Part shown: in pieces, positions 50,897 to 61,098 of the stretch
Numbering within the stretch: position 1 is the stretch's first letter
Layout: the number at the start of each line of letters is the position of its first letter
From: CAURNT01 sp963526495
GTDB taxonomy: Bacteria; Fusobacteriota; Fusobacteriia; Fusobacteriales; Leptotrichiaceae
Assembly: GCA_963526495.1 (NCBI GenBank)
Contig: CAURNT010000001.1
Span: 56,407-120,406 of the forward strand
DNA: 64,000 nt
Direction of reading: 5' to 3'
Notes under the pieces: model-generated
The model's input: only the letters and a program-made list of their open reading frames with translations
What the model was told of the DNA's origin: nothing
Database searches by the model: none
Program-made: the position numbers and the translations under genes

Positions 50897-53800
50897 CTAA
50901 AACTCAAATTTAAGTGATGCATTTATTGCATTACTCTTTATATTTTTATTTACATAACTCAATCCTAAATTGACATTACCATATTTTTTATCAAATTTAA
51001 TACCAAAATTAACTAAATTATCTTCAAGACTAATTCCTTCAATATTTCTTGTAAATTTATACTCTTTAAGAGTTGCTTTTGATTCTATAGTAGTATCAAC
51101 TAAATATTTAGTATAATCAGCAAATAATTCAAAGTTATAATTTTTATAATTCAGTGCTAATTTACTTCCTATTGTTGCTGTTGGTTTAAAGAATATTTCA
51201 CTTTCTGATCTATATCCAAAATCATTATTTTCATTGTATGAACCTTTAATATATGTTTTCATGTTTAAGCCTATATATGGTTTAATAGATAATTTTATAT
51301 CACTATTTATATCTTTGTTATATCTATAACCAAATACATTATTGAAGTTTAAAATAAGATCTGAACTTCTTGTATCTTCAACATGTTTATCTAATAATTC
51401 TCTTGATATATGTTTATCTAAATAATCAAAACCAATTAAAGTATCTAATTCAAAATTCTTGTATCCTATTTTATTAGCTACGCCTAATCCTAAACTATTA
51501 ACATTTACATTTCCTAAAACTTTTGTATCATCATTTGGATATTTAACTTTAAATCTTAAATCTTTAAGTAATGAATGTTCATAACTTACTCCAACATTTG
51601 TAGTTACGCTAAGATCTGATATTTTAATATTATGAGAAAATCCTAACATCATTCCATTAATAGAATATAATCTTTTTTTACTATTTACTATCTTACTATC
51701 TAATCTATTAATTAGTCTTGCAAATACGTTAAATTGTTTATTATTACCATCTAATGTATTTAATAATTCTCTATTATTAATATCTGATATCTCTGTTCCT
51801 AAAGTTAATGAGTCTGATAATATATCCCCATTTAAATTTTCAAGATCTTCTTCATCTGCTATTTCTAAATTATCTAAACTAATCGCTAATCTAGATAATT
51901 CATTTTTATCTAATGTAGAACTCATTTCATTTATTATCTTATTTCTCAATTTTGAAGAAAGAGTTGTTGGCATTTCAGTTTTCTTATTCAAAACATCTTC
52001 AATATGTTCTTTTCTTTCCAAATACATTTTAACTACATTTTTATCCTTATCTTTAGATAATTCTGTAACTAAATTTAATCCTGAACTTACACTTTTTACC
52101 CCAAAATTAAATTTAGAAATATCTTCAACAGGAACATCTTTAGCTACAAATACAAGTTTTTTATTTATTGTATCCTCTGTATCTTCTTTTTTATTTTCCA
52201 CTACATCTTCTTCTGTATAGTCTTCTAACTTCTTAGTTTCTGGTAACTTAAATGTTAACATTCCATATTTTCTAAATAAAGAAATGTTAAAATGATTCAT
52301 ATCAGATAAGTCTAACTTATCTACACTTAATCTTCCACCAGTTGCAACTATTGTCTCTGAATTTTCATACGGTTTATATGTACCAAATATTGAATCTTTT
52401 TCTGAATATGAATAAAGTTTACCTTTATTATATACATTAGCATAAATTCCACCTTTTATTGGTTCAAGTCCTAAAAGAATTCTTGCATAATTCCCTTGTT
52501 CCATACGAACTGAATCTATCTTAAGTTTTGTATTTTCTGATACGTATACATCTGAGTTTTGTACCCCTTGTACAACTAATGTTCCTCCTTTAATATATGT
52601 AGGTTCAGTATACGTATTATTACCAGATAAAATCAAAGTACCATTACCATGTTTTTCAAGTCCTGCACTATAGAATAATTCTCTTTCTTCAAAATCAAGA
52701 CTTGGTATATATCCTTTAATTTTTGGTCTTAATCTATTAACAATATCAGATACTGTAATATTAGTTTTTTCTAACACTTTCTTAACATTATCGTGTTTTT
52801 CTAAGAAATCATCAGATAACAATTCTTTATCTTTAAAATTAGATGTTAAAGTCAATACAGAACCTTCATCAAATGTAATAAATCCTCTTGAACTCATATG
52901 TTTAATAGGATCAAATCCACCTTTTATACTATTTGAGAATGTATATGTTCCATAAGGAATATTTGCTATAAAGTTTTCTTCGCCTACTTCATGAGTTAAA
53001 GCCTTAACAAATCTTGCTGGACCATCAAGTGCAGAATCTTTATCCATTATTCCCCAACCTATGTTTTCATCAACACCATAAAGTCCCTTACTTAAAATTT
53101 TAACATTATCTGGACCTTCTGGCTTGTTAGGATCTGCTTTTTTATATATAATTCTATAATCATCAATAGTTGTTGTTAATAATGATGTTTTTATATCATG
53201 AGCACTCATCCAAGGATATTTTTCTGCTATCATTCCTGCAACTGCTGTCATTCTAGGAGCAGAAAATGATGATCCATAGGCAATATTCTCACCTATATTT
53301 TCACCTTTACCATATTTTTTTTCTTCTTCAGTTAGACGTTTAGTATAAACATAAGATCCATCAGTTGCCATAGTCCAAAGCATTGCTTTACCTGCCCTTG
53401 AGAATGAGAATCTTGTATCATCATTTATGAAGTCTTTATGTTTTTCTGACATATCATCTACAACTTTTATTCTTTTTAGGACTTCTTCTTTATAGCCCTT
53501 AGGATATTTTTCTGGATGTAAATTAATATCATTTAAAATACCTATTAAATTATTATATTCAGATAACATTCCAACACCATAAAGTTTTAATCTTTTATAA
53601 TTTATCTTATCTGTATTTAATCCCCAATCATCTGATATGTCCTCAGTTGCATCTTCACCATAAGCAATACTTTTAGGCGCAAGACCTACTGAACCTAATA
53701 TATTTTTTCTATAATTGTAATTATACTTATATTCTCTTCCTTCTTCTAATGCTTTTTTCTTTTCTAATTCATTTAAAAATGATGGAATTGAAGCAAAATC

Positions 53801-56059
53801 ATTATTATATTTGTAATTAGTATCATAATAAGGTATCTTTTTACCATCTTCATCATAATCAACAAGATTTACTGGAGCATCATTATATGTATTTCCCGCA
53901 GATCTAACAAATAAAACATCATGATTTGCAGCTACTAATTCCGGAGAACTCTTTAATCTATGTTCAAGAGTTAATAATCTTAAATCTACTAATTTTTTAT
54001 AATCTTCCTTAGTAATTTCATTCTTTTTATCAAAATATTCATATACACTAGGTATTCCTAATTCTCCATCATAATATTTTTTAAGATTATCTTTAGTAGT
54101 TAGGTCTTCATTTTTCAACCAAGACAAAACAGCATTTTTAAATTTATAATCTGTATTAAAGGCTTTAGCTCCTTTTTCATAATCTTTTTCAGTTAATCCC
54201 TTTAATGCAATGTATTCTTCAACATTATTATTTCCTCCATAAGACATATTAATAGCTTTAATATTTTTGTTCATATCTAATATTGAAGAAATATTTTTAG
54301 CTGCTAATTCTGCACTAATATGACTATCATCTACACCTACACTAATTGTAGTAAAATGTAAATTAGAATATTTTAACTTATCTACTTCTGTCATTCTATA
54401 AATCTCTTCTGATAAATCAGCTAATTCTTTATACATTACCTTATATTTCTCATTTTTAAGAGTTTCAGATGTATTACCATCTTCTATTAATGCAGAAATC
54501 TCATCTAATTTTTTTGCTGCAGATTGTATTTTATCTGCCAAATATTTTTGCATTATTTCAGAATGCTTATACTTTTCTTGTAAATTAGTTAATACTCTTC
54601 CTATAAAATTATTCAATTCTGCACGTGTACTAATAAAATCAGGTAATTCTCCTGTTTCACCTATTTTAGATAACATTCCAGTCAAATGACCATACCAATA
54701 GAATCTATCTCCTAAAACATTTTCATCTATCATAGAACCTATAACAGTTGCACCGTGTTGTCTATCTATATTCATATTGGCAAGTTTTCTATCATTATCA
54801 TATTTGGCATCTTTTTTAAAATCTTTAATTTTATCATCTTCTTTAGCTGTACCTCTATATACTCTTGCTTCTACCTCATCTGAAAGATCAAAGAAAGTTC
54901 CATCAGCAACACCTACATTTACACCATCAAACGATATAAATGTTTTATCTTTCTTTTCAAAAATAACTTTACCATCTCTTATTATTTTTCTAGAAATATT
55001 ATGTATTCCAACTGTTTTATCTTTATCAAGAATTTCAGTTTTAAATTCTATTTTACCCTCATTTTTAACATTTTCACTATATTTTAAAATTTCTGAAACT
55101 AATCCTTCATTAAATCCACCTTTAACTGTTCCATCATCAGATAATTTTAAAGTTTTTTCATTTAAATCTGTCAATAATTCTGAAAATTTACTTTTATAAT
55201 CTGATAACTTATGACCAAATTCTATATTCCTAATATACTCTTTATCTTGAAGTCCATCAATATGGTCTACTATACTAACTCTTTTAAATCCTGCAAAATT
55301 ATCTAAATCATTATATTTATCAGCTTCAAAATATTTAGAATAATCTATATACTCTACTCCTTGATTATCTCTTTCAATTTCTCCAAGATCTACATCTTCA
55401 AAAGGTTCATCAATAGTATTAATACTATACTTAACTCTTTTATCTTTGTTAATAACTTTTAAATCGGCATACTTAATATTATCTTTTAATTCATCTGGTC
55501 TATTTATTATACTAACTTTTTCATCAAGTCTTATATCTTTAGTTACACCATTTACATTATCTCTTACTTGTATATACACATAATTCTTATTATTATCTAC
55601 TACAACCTTATACTTAACATCAGATAGCTCTGGTTTATTAGGAAATAATTCATTTCCTTTTTTTTCTTCAACTACTATGCCATCTTTATCCCCAACTTTA
55701 TATTTAGAATAATCCTCACTTCCTTCTCTATATACTAAAGATGGTTTTTTAGTAAACAGCTTAACTATACTTACATTTTTATTTAAAGATTCATTTTTAA
55801 GATATATCTCTTCACCTTCATACATATCTGGTAAATTACTTACTTCAAAACTATTCTTGTTTATATTTTTTAAATAATCAACTTTTTCTTTTTTTAATTC
55901 TTTTACTATATCTTTAAGATCCTCATTAGGATCATATTCTGGATTAATATATTTAACACTAGTATTCTTTTTCCCACTATCTTTTGTATTTATACTTGCA
56001 CAACTTGTTAATGCAACTAACCCTAGTGTTACACTTAGTATTCTCTTATTTATCTTCAC
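50897..56059 (-). CDS. Lipidated subtilisin-like serine protease autotransporter
   Basis: 1720-aa surface protease. Signal MKINKRILSVTLGLVALTSC with a lipobox (LTS-C20). A prodomain-like region of about 350 residues precedes the S8 domain, in which all catalytic elements are visible: Asp in VGVADGTFF (about 386), His in RQHGATVIGSM (about 435), oxyanion Asn region INMSYGG (about 605) and Ser in GSSFSAPRMT (about 930). Large insertions separate them. The passenger repeat GNGTLILSGNNTYTEPT (about 1140) is the autotransporter-associated beta strand. A C-terminal barrel of about 280 residues ends in KFEF. Closest known design: NalP of Neisseria. Middle gene of the cassette. Confidence 0.93.
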   Translation of the reverse strand: MKINKRILSVTLGLVALTSCASINTKDSGKKNTSVKYINPEYDPNEDLKDIVKELKKEKVDYLKNINKNSFEVSNLPDMYEGEEIYLKNESLNKNVSIVKLFTKKPSLVYREGSEDYSKYKVGDKDGIVVEEKKGNELFPNKPELSDVKYKVVVDNNKNYVYIQVRDNVNGVTKDIRLDEKVSIINRPDELKDNIKYADLKVINKDKRVKYSINTIDEPFEDVDLGEIERDNQGVEYIDYSKYFEADKYNDLDNFAGFKRVSIVDHIDGLQDKEYIRNIEFGHKLSDYKSKFSELLTDLNEKTLKLSDDGTVKGGFNEGLVSEILKYSENVKNEGKIEFKTEILDKDKTVGIHNISRKIIRDGKVIFEKKDKTFISFDGVNVGVADGTFFDLSDEVEARVYRGTAKEDDKIKDFKKDAKYDNDRKLANMNIDRQHGATVIGSMIDENVLGDRFYWYGHLTGMLSKIGETGELPDFISTRAELNNFIGRVLTNLQEKYKHSEIMQKYLADKIQSAAKKLDEISALIEDGNTSETLKNEKYKVMYKELADLSEEIYRMTEVDKLKYSNLHFTTISVGVDDSHISAELAAKNISSILDMNKNIKAINMSYGGNNNVEEYIALKGLTEKDYEKGAKAFNTDYKFKNAVLSWLKNEDLTTKDNLKKYYDGELGIPSVYEYFDKKNEITKEDYKKLVDLRLLTLEHRLKSSPELVAANHDVLFVRSAGNTYNDAPVNLVDYDEDGKKIPYYDTNYKYNNDFASIPSFLNELEKKKALEEGREYKYNYNYRKNILGSVGLAPKSIAYGEDATEDISDDWGLNTDKINYKRLKLYGVGMLSEYNNLIGILNDINLHPEKYPKGYKEEVLKRIKVVDDMSEKHKDFINDDTRFSFSRAGKAMLWTMATDGSYVYTKRLTEEEKKYGKGENIGENIAYGSSFSAPRMTAVAGMIAEKYPWMSAHDIKTSLLTTTIDDYRIIYKKADPNKPEGPDNVKILSKGLYGVDENIGWGIMDKDSALDGPARFVKALTHEVGEENFIANIPYGTYTFSNSIKGGFDPIKHMSSRGFITFDEGSVLTLTSNFKDKELLSDDFLEKHDNVKKVLEKTNITVSDIVNRLRPKIKGYIPSLDFEERELFYSAGLEKHGNGTLILSGNNTYTEPTYIKGGTLVVQGVQNSDVYVSENTKLKIDSVRMEQGNYARILLGLEPIKGGIYANVYNKGKLYSYSEKDSIFGTYKPYENSETIVATGGRLSVDKLDLSDMNHFNISLFRKYGMLTFKLPETKKLEDYTEEDVVENKKEDTEDTINKKLVFVAKDVPVEDISKFNFGVKSVSSGLNLVTELSKDKDKNVVKMYLERKEHIEDVLNKKTEMPTTLSSKLRNKIINEMSSTLDKNELSRLAISLDNLEIADEEDLENLNGDILSDSLTLGTEISDINNRELLNTLDGNNKQFNVFARLINRLDSKIVNSKKRLYSINGMMLGFSHNIKISDLSVTTNVGVSYEHSLLKDLRFKVKYPNDDTKVLGNVNVNSLGLGVANKIGYKNFELDTLIGFDYLDKHISRELLDKHVEDTRSSDLILNFNNVFGYRYNKDINSDIKLSIKPYIGLNMKTYIKGSYNENNDFGYRSESEIFFKPTATIGSKLALNYKNYNFELFADYTKYLVDTTIESKATLKEYKFTRNIEGISLEDNLVNFGIKFDKKYGNVNLGLSYVNKNIKSNAINASLKFEF

Positions 56060-56068
56060 GTCTACCTC

Positions 56069-58120
56069 CTACCAAGTATATTTTAAATTAAATTCAAATG
56101 TTGGATTTAATTTTCTAAATTCAAATTTTTTATCAACTGGACCAAATTGTCCATTATCTGGTCTTCTACTATCTTTTATTAAATTAATAACTTTTTTCTC
56201 AAAAACTAAATTAAGTCCTAAAGAACCATCTAAACTTAAATTCTTAGTAAGCATATATTCTAAATTAAATTTTGGATTAATTTCTAAACTTCCACCTATG
56301 TTATATCTTGTATTGAAAGTATCACTTATTAAAGGTTTTTCCTTATATGATTCTATATCATTTATATTATAGTGATACAATTTTTCATTTCTTAACATTA
56401 ATGTATCAAATTTTGCTTTTAAATTAACTTCTGTATTCAAATTTAAATTTTCCTTTATTTTATTTGTATATTTAGTATTTGAATTTAATTCAATAGAATT
56501 TATAGCAAAAGTAGCTACTATCTTATCATCTTTACGTGTAACATAGTTATATCCTGAACTATGATGAAATTTTGCACTATTATTTAATTCAAATTTATCT
56601 ATTCCAGTAAATTTAGTCCCAACCTCTATATCAAATTTTTCACTGAATTTATTAGGATTTAATTTTTTAACCTTTTTAATAGTATCAAGATCGAAATCAT
56701 TTAATAATTTTACTTCTAAATCTAAATTTTTAATCATCTTATTTATATATTTTATATCTAATTTTGATTTAATTTTATCCTTAGGTTCAACATATATATC
56801 AGATGTAAATTTTCTTGTAGTCTCCAAACTATTTTCAGTGTTAATAATAATATTTTGATTTTCTCCTAATTTTCTTTCATACTTACTATTAAGCCCTATA
56901 TTAAATGTATGAGGTATAACATCAACAGTTAATATATCAGGCTGTATTAGTAAACTTGGAGAATAACCAATACTTGTATTAACATCTAAATCATTAACGT
57001 CATCTTTTAATATATATGAAATTTTACTATTAATATTTGGCTCTAATTTTGATTTAACATCACTACTAGCTAATTTCCCTTCATCTGCTAGATAATTAGC
57101 TTTTCTTAATTCAAATAAAGTAGATATATTGCTATCTAAAACAATTTTCCCCTTAGATAGTATAAAGGAATTATTAGAATTTATAGTTAATTTAGGGTCT
57201 AATATATCATAAAAAACTCTATATGGTTTATCTTTAGTATTACCTCCTGAATATTCAGCTTTATGTTCTAAATCAAATTTCATTTTATATTTATTATTTT
57301 CATTATGACTATATTCAAATTCTAAATTAGCATTTTGATTAAATTTAGTAACATAATCTCCTACATGAAAATCTGGAAACTCATCAAGTTCTGTATCAAA
57401 AGCATCAAATGGTATATTTGCATTATGTAGGTCTATATCAAAAGCATATTTACTACTTAATTTAAATTTATCATTTATATCTTTATCTACATTTATATTT
57501 GTTTTAAAATATGATTTATCTTTATCAAATCTATGGAACTGATTTGCTTTATATTCCAATCTAGCGTCTACATTCGTATTTAATAACTTACCTTTTAAAC
57601 TAGATGAAAATATACTATTTCCTAGAGCTTCTTTTTCGCCATCATCCTCTACATACTCTGTTTTTACTTCTTCTGTAATTTTACCACTCTTATCTACAGT
57701 TTTTTTAACCCAAAAATCATCTAAATAGTATTTTAATGAATTAGTTAATTTTAAATCTTTATTTAATTCAACATTAGAATTAACAGAAAATTTTGCCATT
57801 ATATCATGATTTGCATCTCTTTTCTTAAAGTTATTAATATGCTTAACATCTTTATCAAAATCATTAATAGCAAAATCTTTTCTCGAAGATTTTATTACTG
57901 TTTCAAATTCTAATTCTTTTATTGGAACTAACTTTAAATTTGCTAAAGTTAAGTCATAACCTGAAGTCTCATATCTAAATTTAGATGGATAAACATCTTT
58001 TTCTTCATATCTAGGAGAAAAAATAGTATTAACTTTAATTCCAGTTTCTATACTATTTTCCAAACCCATAGCATTAACAGCTAAAAGTAAACTCCCTAAT
58101 ATAGCTATATTTTTATTCAT
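56069..58120 (-). CDS. Outer-membrane beta-barrel protein, first gene of the protease cassette
   Basis: 683-aa protein with signal peptide MNKNIAILGSLLLAVNAMG. The rest is almost entirely alternating amphipathic strands with Asn/Lys/Asp turns (e.g. ANLKLVPIKELEFETVIKSS, LDGSLGLNLVFEK) and ends in an aromatic (NLKYTW), as in large outer-membrane barrels. No TonB box, plug or POTRA domain is evident. The start at 58120 follows AAAGGAGAA. Nine bases separate it from the protease gene. Function unknown; porin-like channel, adhesin or partner of the protease are the options. Confidence 0.82.
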   Translation of the reverse strand: MNKNIAILGSLLLAVNAMGLENSIETGIKVNTIFSPRYEEKDVYPSKFRYETSGYDLTLANLKLVPIKELEFETVIKSSRKDFAINDFDKDVKHINNFKKRDANHDIMAKFSVNSNVELNKDLKLTNSLKYYLDDFWVKKTVDKSGKITEEVKTEYVEDDGEKEALGNSIFSSSLKGKLLNTNVDARLEYKANQFHRFDKDKSYFKTNINVDKDINDKFKLSSKYAFDIDLHNANIPFDAFDTELDEFPDFHVGDYVTKFNQNANLEFEYSHNENNKYKMKFDLEHKAEYSGGNTKDKPYRVFYDILDPKLTINSNNSFILSKGKIVLDSNISTLFELRKANYLADEGKLASSDVKSKLEPNINSKISYILKDDVNDLDVNTSIGYSPSLLIQPDILTVDVIPHTFNIGLNSKYERKLGENQNIIINTENSLETTRKFTSDIYVEPKDKIKSKLDIKYINKMIKNLDLEVKLLNDFDLDTIKKVKKLNPNKFSEKFDIEVGTKFTGIDKFELNNSAKFHHSSGYNYVTRKDDKIVATFAINSIELNSNTKYTNKIKENLNLNTEVNLKAKFDTLMLRNEKLYHYNINDIESYKEKPLISDTFNTRYNIGGSLEINPKFNLEYMLTKNLSLDGSLGLNLVFEKKVINLIKDSRRPDNGQFGPVDKKFEFRKLNPTFEFNLKYTW

Positions 58121-58267
58121 CTTAGTTTCTCCTTTCAATTTTCTTAGTATAAGTATACTCCTAAGTTAACAAGAAATCTAATATATTTAATATATGCTAT
58201 CCATATATTTAATTAATGATTATTATCTTTAATTCTACATATTTTAATTTAATAATTAAAATAAAAA

Positions 58268-58293
58268 GAGATTATGCCTTTAAACACAATCTC
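58268..58293 (-). terminator. Terminator of ppaC
   Basis: GAGATTATG (58268-58276) and CACAATCTC (58285-58293) pair over 9 bp with one G-T pair and an 8-base loop. TTTTT follows in the minus direction. Between here and 58120 I see only the leader of the outer-membrane cassette, with no clear consensus promoter. Confidence 0.75.
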
Positions 58294-58302
58294 ATTTATA
58301 TA

Positions 58303-59226
58303 TTATCTATTATTTATAGCATCAGTTAAAGGTGGTATAACTTGTTTTTTTCTTGAAACTACACCTTTTAATACTATTAAATCTTTTTCAATCTTTTCAT
58401 TAAATGCTTGTTCTACTATTTCTAAATTATCTCCGTAAACTATTCCTAAAGAATCATTAGTTAATATATTAGTTATTATAAACAATACAAATGTTAATTT
58501 TTCTTTTTCTTTTAATTCTTTCATTTCTTTTAGAATTGCATCTTTTTTAGATAATAATTCTTCTTCATTTACTGTATTAACTTGAGCAACTGACATTCTA
58601 ACATTATCAACTTCAAATATTTTCATATCCATATTTAGTAATTCTTTTTCTGTCTTACTTGATAAATTAGTACCTGCTTTTAACATATCTAATCCATATT
58701 CTTCTAAAATAACCCCAGCTAATTTTGCTAACTCTTTACCTGCCATCACATCTTTAGGTGTACAAGTTGGTGATTTAAATAAAAGAGTATCTGAAACTAT
58801 TGCACTAAGCATTAGCCCTGCAACTTTAGGTGTAGGTAATTTTGAATTTTCTTTATACATGTCAAGTAATATTGTAGCTGTACACCCATAAGGTTCTAGT
58901 CTCATTTTTAAAGGATCAGAAACATTAAAATTAGCTACTCTATGGTGATCTATAACTTCTAATACATGAGCTTCCTCAAACCCATCTGCAGTTTGTGTTC
59001 TTTCATTATGATCAACAAGTATTACTTTTTTCCCTGATATATTATCTATTAATTCTGGGGCCTTTACATCAAAATAATCAAGAACAAATTTAGTTTCTTC
59101 ATTCAATTCTCCTAAACGTCTTGCTTCTACCTCTTCTCCTAGTAAAGTTTTTAATTCAGCATAAGCTAATGCTGAACATATTGTATCAGTATCTGGATTT
59201 TTATGTCCATATATTATTGTTTTCAT
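58303..59226 (-). CDS. ppaC: Manganese-dependent inorganic pyrophosphatase
   Basis: Class II (DHH family) pyrophosphatase, 307 aa. Metal ligands and family motifs: GHKNPDTDT (residues 7-15), VDHNE (71-75), DHH (93-95), and the C-terminal substrate-binding motif SRKKQVIPPL. Hydrolyses PPi to drive biosynthetic reactions. Monocistronic with its own terminator. Confidence 0.97.
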   Translation of the reverse strand: MKTIIYGHKNPDTDTICSALAYAELKTLLGEEVEARRLGELNEETKFVLDYFDVKAPELIDNISGKKVILVDHNERTQTADGFEEAHVLEVIDHHRVANFNVSDPLKMRLEPYGCTATILLDMYKENSKLPTPKVAGLMLSAIVSDTLLFKSPTCTPKDVMAGKELAKLAGVILEEYGLDMLKAGTNLSSKTEKELLNMDMKIFEVDNVRMSVAQVNTVNEEELLSKKDAILKEMKELKEKEKLTFVLFIITNILTNDSLGIVYGDNLEIVEQAFNEKIEKDLIVLKGVVSRKKQVIPPLTDAINNR

Positions 59227-59288
59227 CTTTCCTCCTACTTTTTCTCTTATATATATTATTATACTTTAATTTATCTTTTTTTTCTAGT

Positions 59289-60017
59289 TTAATTTAATAT
59301 TATTATATCAAAATAAATTAACATATACATCATTAAACTGCTTACAGTAAACCCTAATACTCCACCCCAAAAAACTTCTTTTAATGTATGTATTTTTGAT
59401 TTTACTCTACTTTGCGCTACCAATAAAGCCATCAAAAATACTAAAATATCTATACGTATATTATTTGTCATATATATTACTATTGCAAATATTGAAAAAG
59501 CTAGAGCAGAGTGTCCACTTGGCATTCCACCTTCAAGAGCAGTTCCTTTATTAAAATGTGCTTTTATAATTATAACAAGTATAGAAACTATACCTAATAT
59601 TATTATAGTAATATTACCTATTCTACCAAATAATTTAATAAAATTATCGCCATTAAAATATAGAGCTATTAATTTATCGTAAAATATTAAATAACCTATA
59701 GCAAGTGATGCTATAGCACTAACTAAAACAGCACCAGCTGCTACATCTTTTATATACTTTGCCATTAAACTATATTCAGGAGATATCCAATCTACAATTT
59801 TTTCAACAGCACTATTTAATAATTCTGCTGTTATTACCATAGCTATCATCATTATTATTAGCATTACTTCATATTTAGTGATATCAACTATTAAAGATAA
59901 TGTTAAAACTATTATTGCTGTAAAAAGATGAAATTTCATATGTGGCTCACTTACTACCGCATTAATTATCCCTCTTATTGCATTATTAAAACTTTCTATC
60001 TCACTTCTTCTCTTCAT
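59289..60017 (-). CDS. Fused DgkA-type lipid kinase and PAP2 phosphatase
   Basis: 242-aa membrane protein with two domains. Residues 1-115 are a DgkA/undecaprenol-kinase domain: NAIRGIINAVVSEPHMKFH, ITAELLNSAVEKIVDWI (the conserved Glu/Asn helix) and AKYIKDVAAGAVLVSAI. Residues 125-242 are a PAP2 phosphatase: KGTALEGGMPSGHSA (PSGH motif) and SRVKSKIHTLKEVFWGG (S-R..H..E). In Gram-positive relatives the first activity phosphorylates undecaprenol and the second dephosphorylates the pyrophosphate, so the fusion may handle both entries to C55-P. Next to ybeY, 1 base apart, as dgkA often is. Confidence 0.93.
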   Translation of the reverse strand: MKRRSEIESFNNAIRGIINAVVSEPHMKFHLFTAIIVLTLSLIVDITKYEVMLIIMMIAMVITAELLNSAVEKIVDWISPEYSLMAKYIKDVAAGAVLVSAIASLAIGYLIFYDKLIALYFNGDNFIKLFGRIGNITIIILGIVSILVIIIKAHFNKGTALEGGMPSGHSALAFSIFAIVIYMTNNIRIDILVFLMALLVAQSRVKSKIHTLKEVFWGGVLGFTVSSLMMYMLIYFDIIILN

Positions 60018-60018
60018 A

Positions 60019-60483
60019 TTAATCTCTCTTTAAATCAAATTTTGATAAATAATATTCTTCTTTTGCACGCATTATTTTTTTATCTTCTTCTTCTATATGA
60101 TCATAGCCTAATATGTGGAGTAATCCATGACATAAAACATAATAAAATTCTCTTTCTTCACTATGGTTATATTCTTTAGCTTGTTCTATAACTCTATCTT
60201 GAGATATTACTATATCACCAATTACTTCAACTGGTCCAAAATTATCAGTTTCATTATATGCAAAAGATATTACATCAGTCGGCATATCTTTTCCTCTATA
60301 ATCTCTATTTATATTTTGTATTATTTCATTATTTGTTACCAAAAGAGAAACATAGTAATCATTATTATCAAATTCATCACCTTTTTCTCCTTTTACTATA
60401 AATCTTGTAAATTCAAGTATTTTTTCTTCATCTAAATATTCCTTATTATTTTCTATATCATAACTTAAGTCTACTTCTAACAT
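60019..60483 (-). CDS. ybeY: Endoribonuclease / rRNA maturation factor YbeY
   Basis: 154-aa zinc-dependent protein needed for 16S rRNA 3'-end processing and 70S quality control. The metal-binding signature HGLLHILGYDH (H-x3-H-x5-H) is present, with DMPTDVISFAYNE and GDIVISQDRV upstream. It precedes the DgkA-PAP2 gene directly, a common order, and follows the next protein by 8 bases. Confidence 0.96.
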   Translation of the reverse strand: MLEVDLSYDIENNKEYLDEEKILEFTRFIVKGEKGDEFDNNDYYVSLLVTNNEIIQNINRDYRGKDMPTDVISFAYNETDNFGPVEVIGDIVISQDRVIEQAKEYNHSEEREFYYVLCHGLLHILGYDHIEEEDKKIMRAKEEYYLSKFDLKRD

Positions 60484-60491
60484 AACAACTC

Positions 60492-61013
60492 CTATCTTTT
60501 ATAATTATCAATTAAATTTATTTGTCTTAACCTTTCAAGTCTTACTTTATCTTTATCATTAGGATATAAAAGATTTATAATTTTAATACAATTATCACTA
60601 GCTGCTATTGCATTTACTCTCATATTTAATGTTGAAATTGCTTGATAAAATGCACGAGTTGCATACTTCCCAATTTCAGTTGTTGCTTCTTTAGATAATT
60701 TAGATATCTCTAATACTCCTTTTCTAAATTCAATATTACTAATATTACCTTCTTTATATTGATTAAATAAATCATAAGCTTTTTTTACTTTAACATCTTC
60801 TCTATTATCAAAATATTCTAAATATTTTTCTACAACCTCTAATATCCAACTAGCTAATTCTTTTTGAGTTAAAGTTTCCATTTTTCTTTCTTGTTCTATT
60901 CTAAGTAACTCATCATCCATTATTAATACTGTATATGAACTAGGTATTACTATATTCCCTTTTTCCTTATTTTCTTGTTCAAATTTATTTATTGAATAAT
61001 CTATTAATTTCAA
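60492..61013 (-). CDS. Helical protein with Imm-5-like features
   Basis: 173-aa soluble alpha-helical protein. The segment KKAYDLFNQYKEGNISNIEF followed by KLSKEATTEIGKYATRAFYQAISTLNM resembles the repeated-Ala helices of the putative-immunity-protein (Imm-5-like) group, but the match is by eye and weak. No signal or membrane helix. First gene ahead of ybeY and the DgkA-PAP2 fusion, with 8 bases to ybeY. No toxin gene is near, so an immunity role is unproven. Confidence 0.65.
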   Translation of the reverse strand: MKLIDYSINKFEQENKEKGNIVIPSSYTVLIMDDELLRIEQERKMETLTQKELASWILEVVEKYLEYFDNREDVKVKKAYDLFNQYKEGNISNIEFRKGVLEISKLSKEATTEIGKYATRAFYQAISTLNMRVNAIAASDNCIKIINLLYPNDKDKVRLERLRQINLIDNYKR

Positions 61014-61098
61014 TTTAATATTCCTCTTTTCTATTTATTTATTTTATTATACAACTTTAAGTATTTAATTGTAAAGTTAATCTAATATATTAAATTTT

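Noticed and set aside
54777..55199. Plus-strand open frame of 140 codons
   Set aside because: Antisense to the S8 autotransporter gene; no start signals.
60492..61013. Toxin-immunity pair
   Set aside because: The protein only weakly resembles Imm-5-like sequences and no polymorphic toxin lies nearby.
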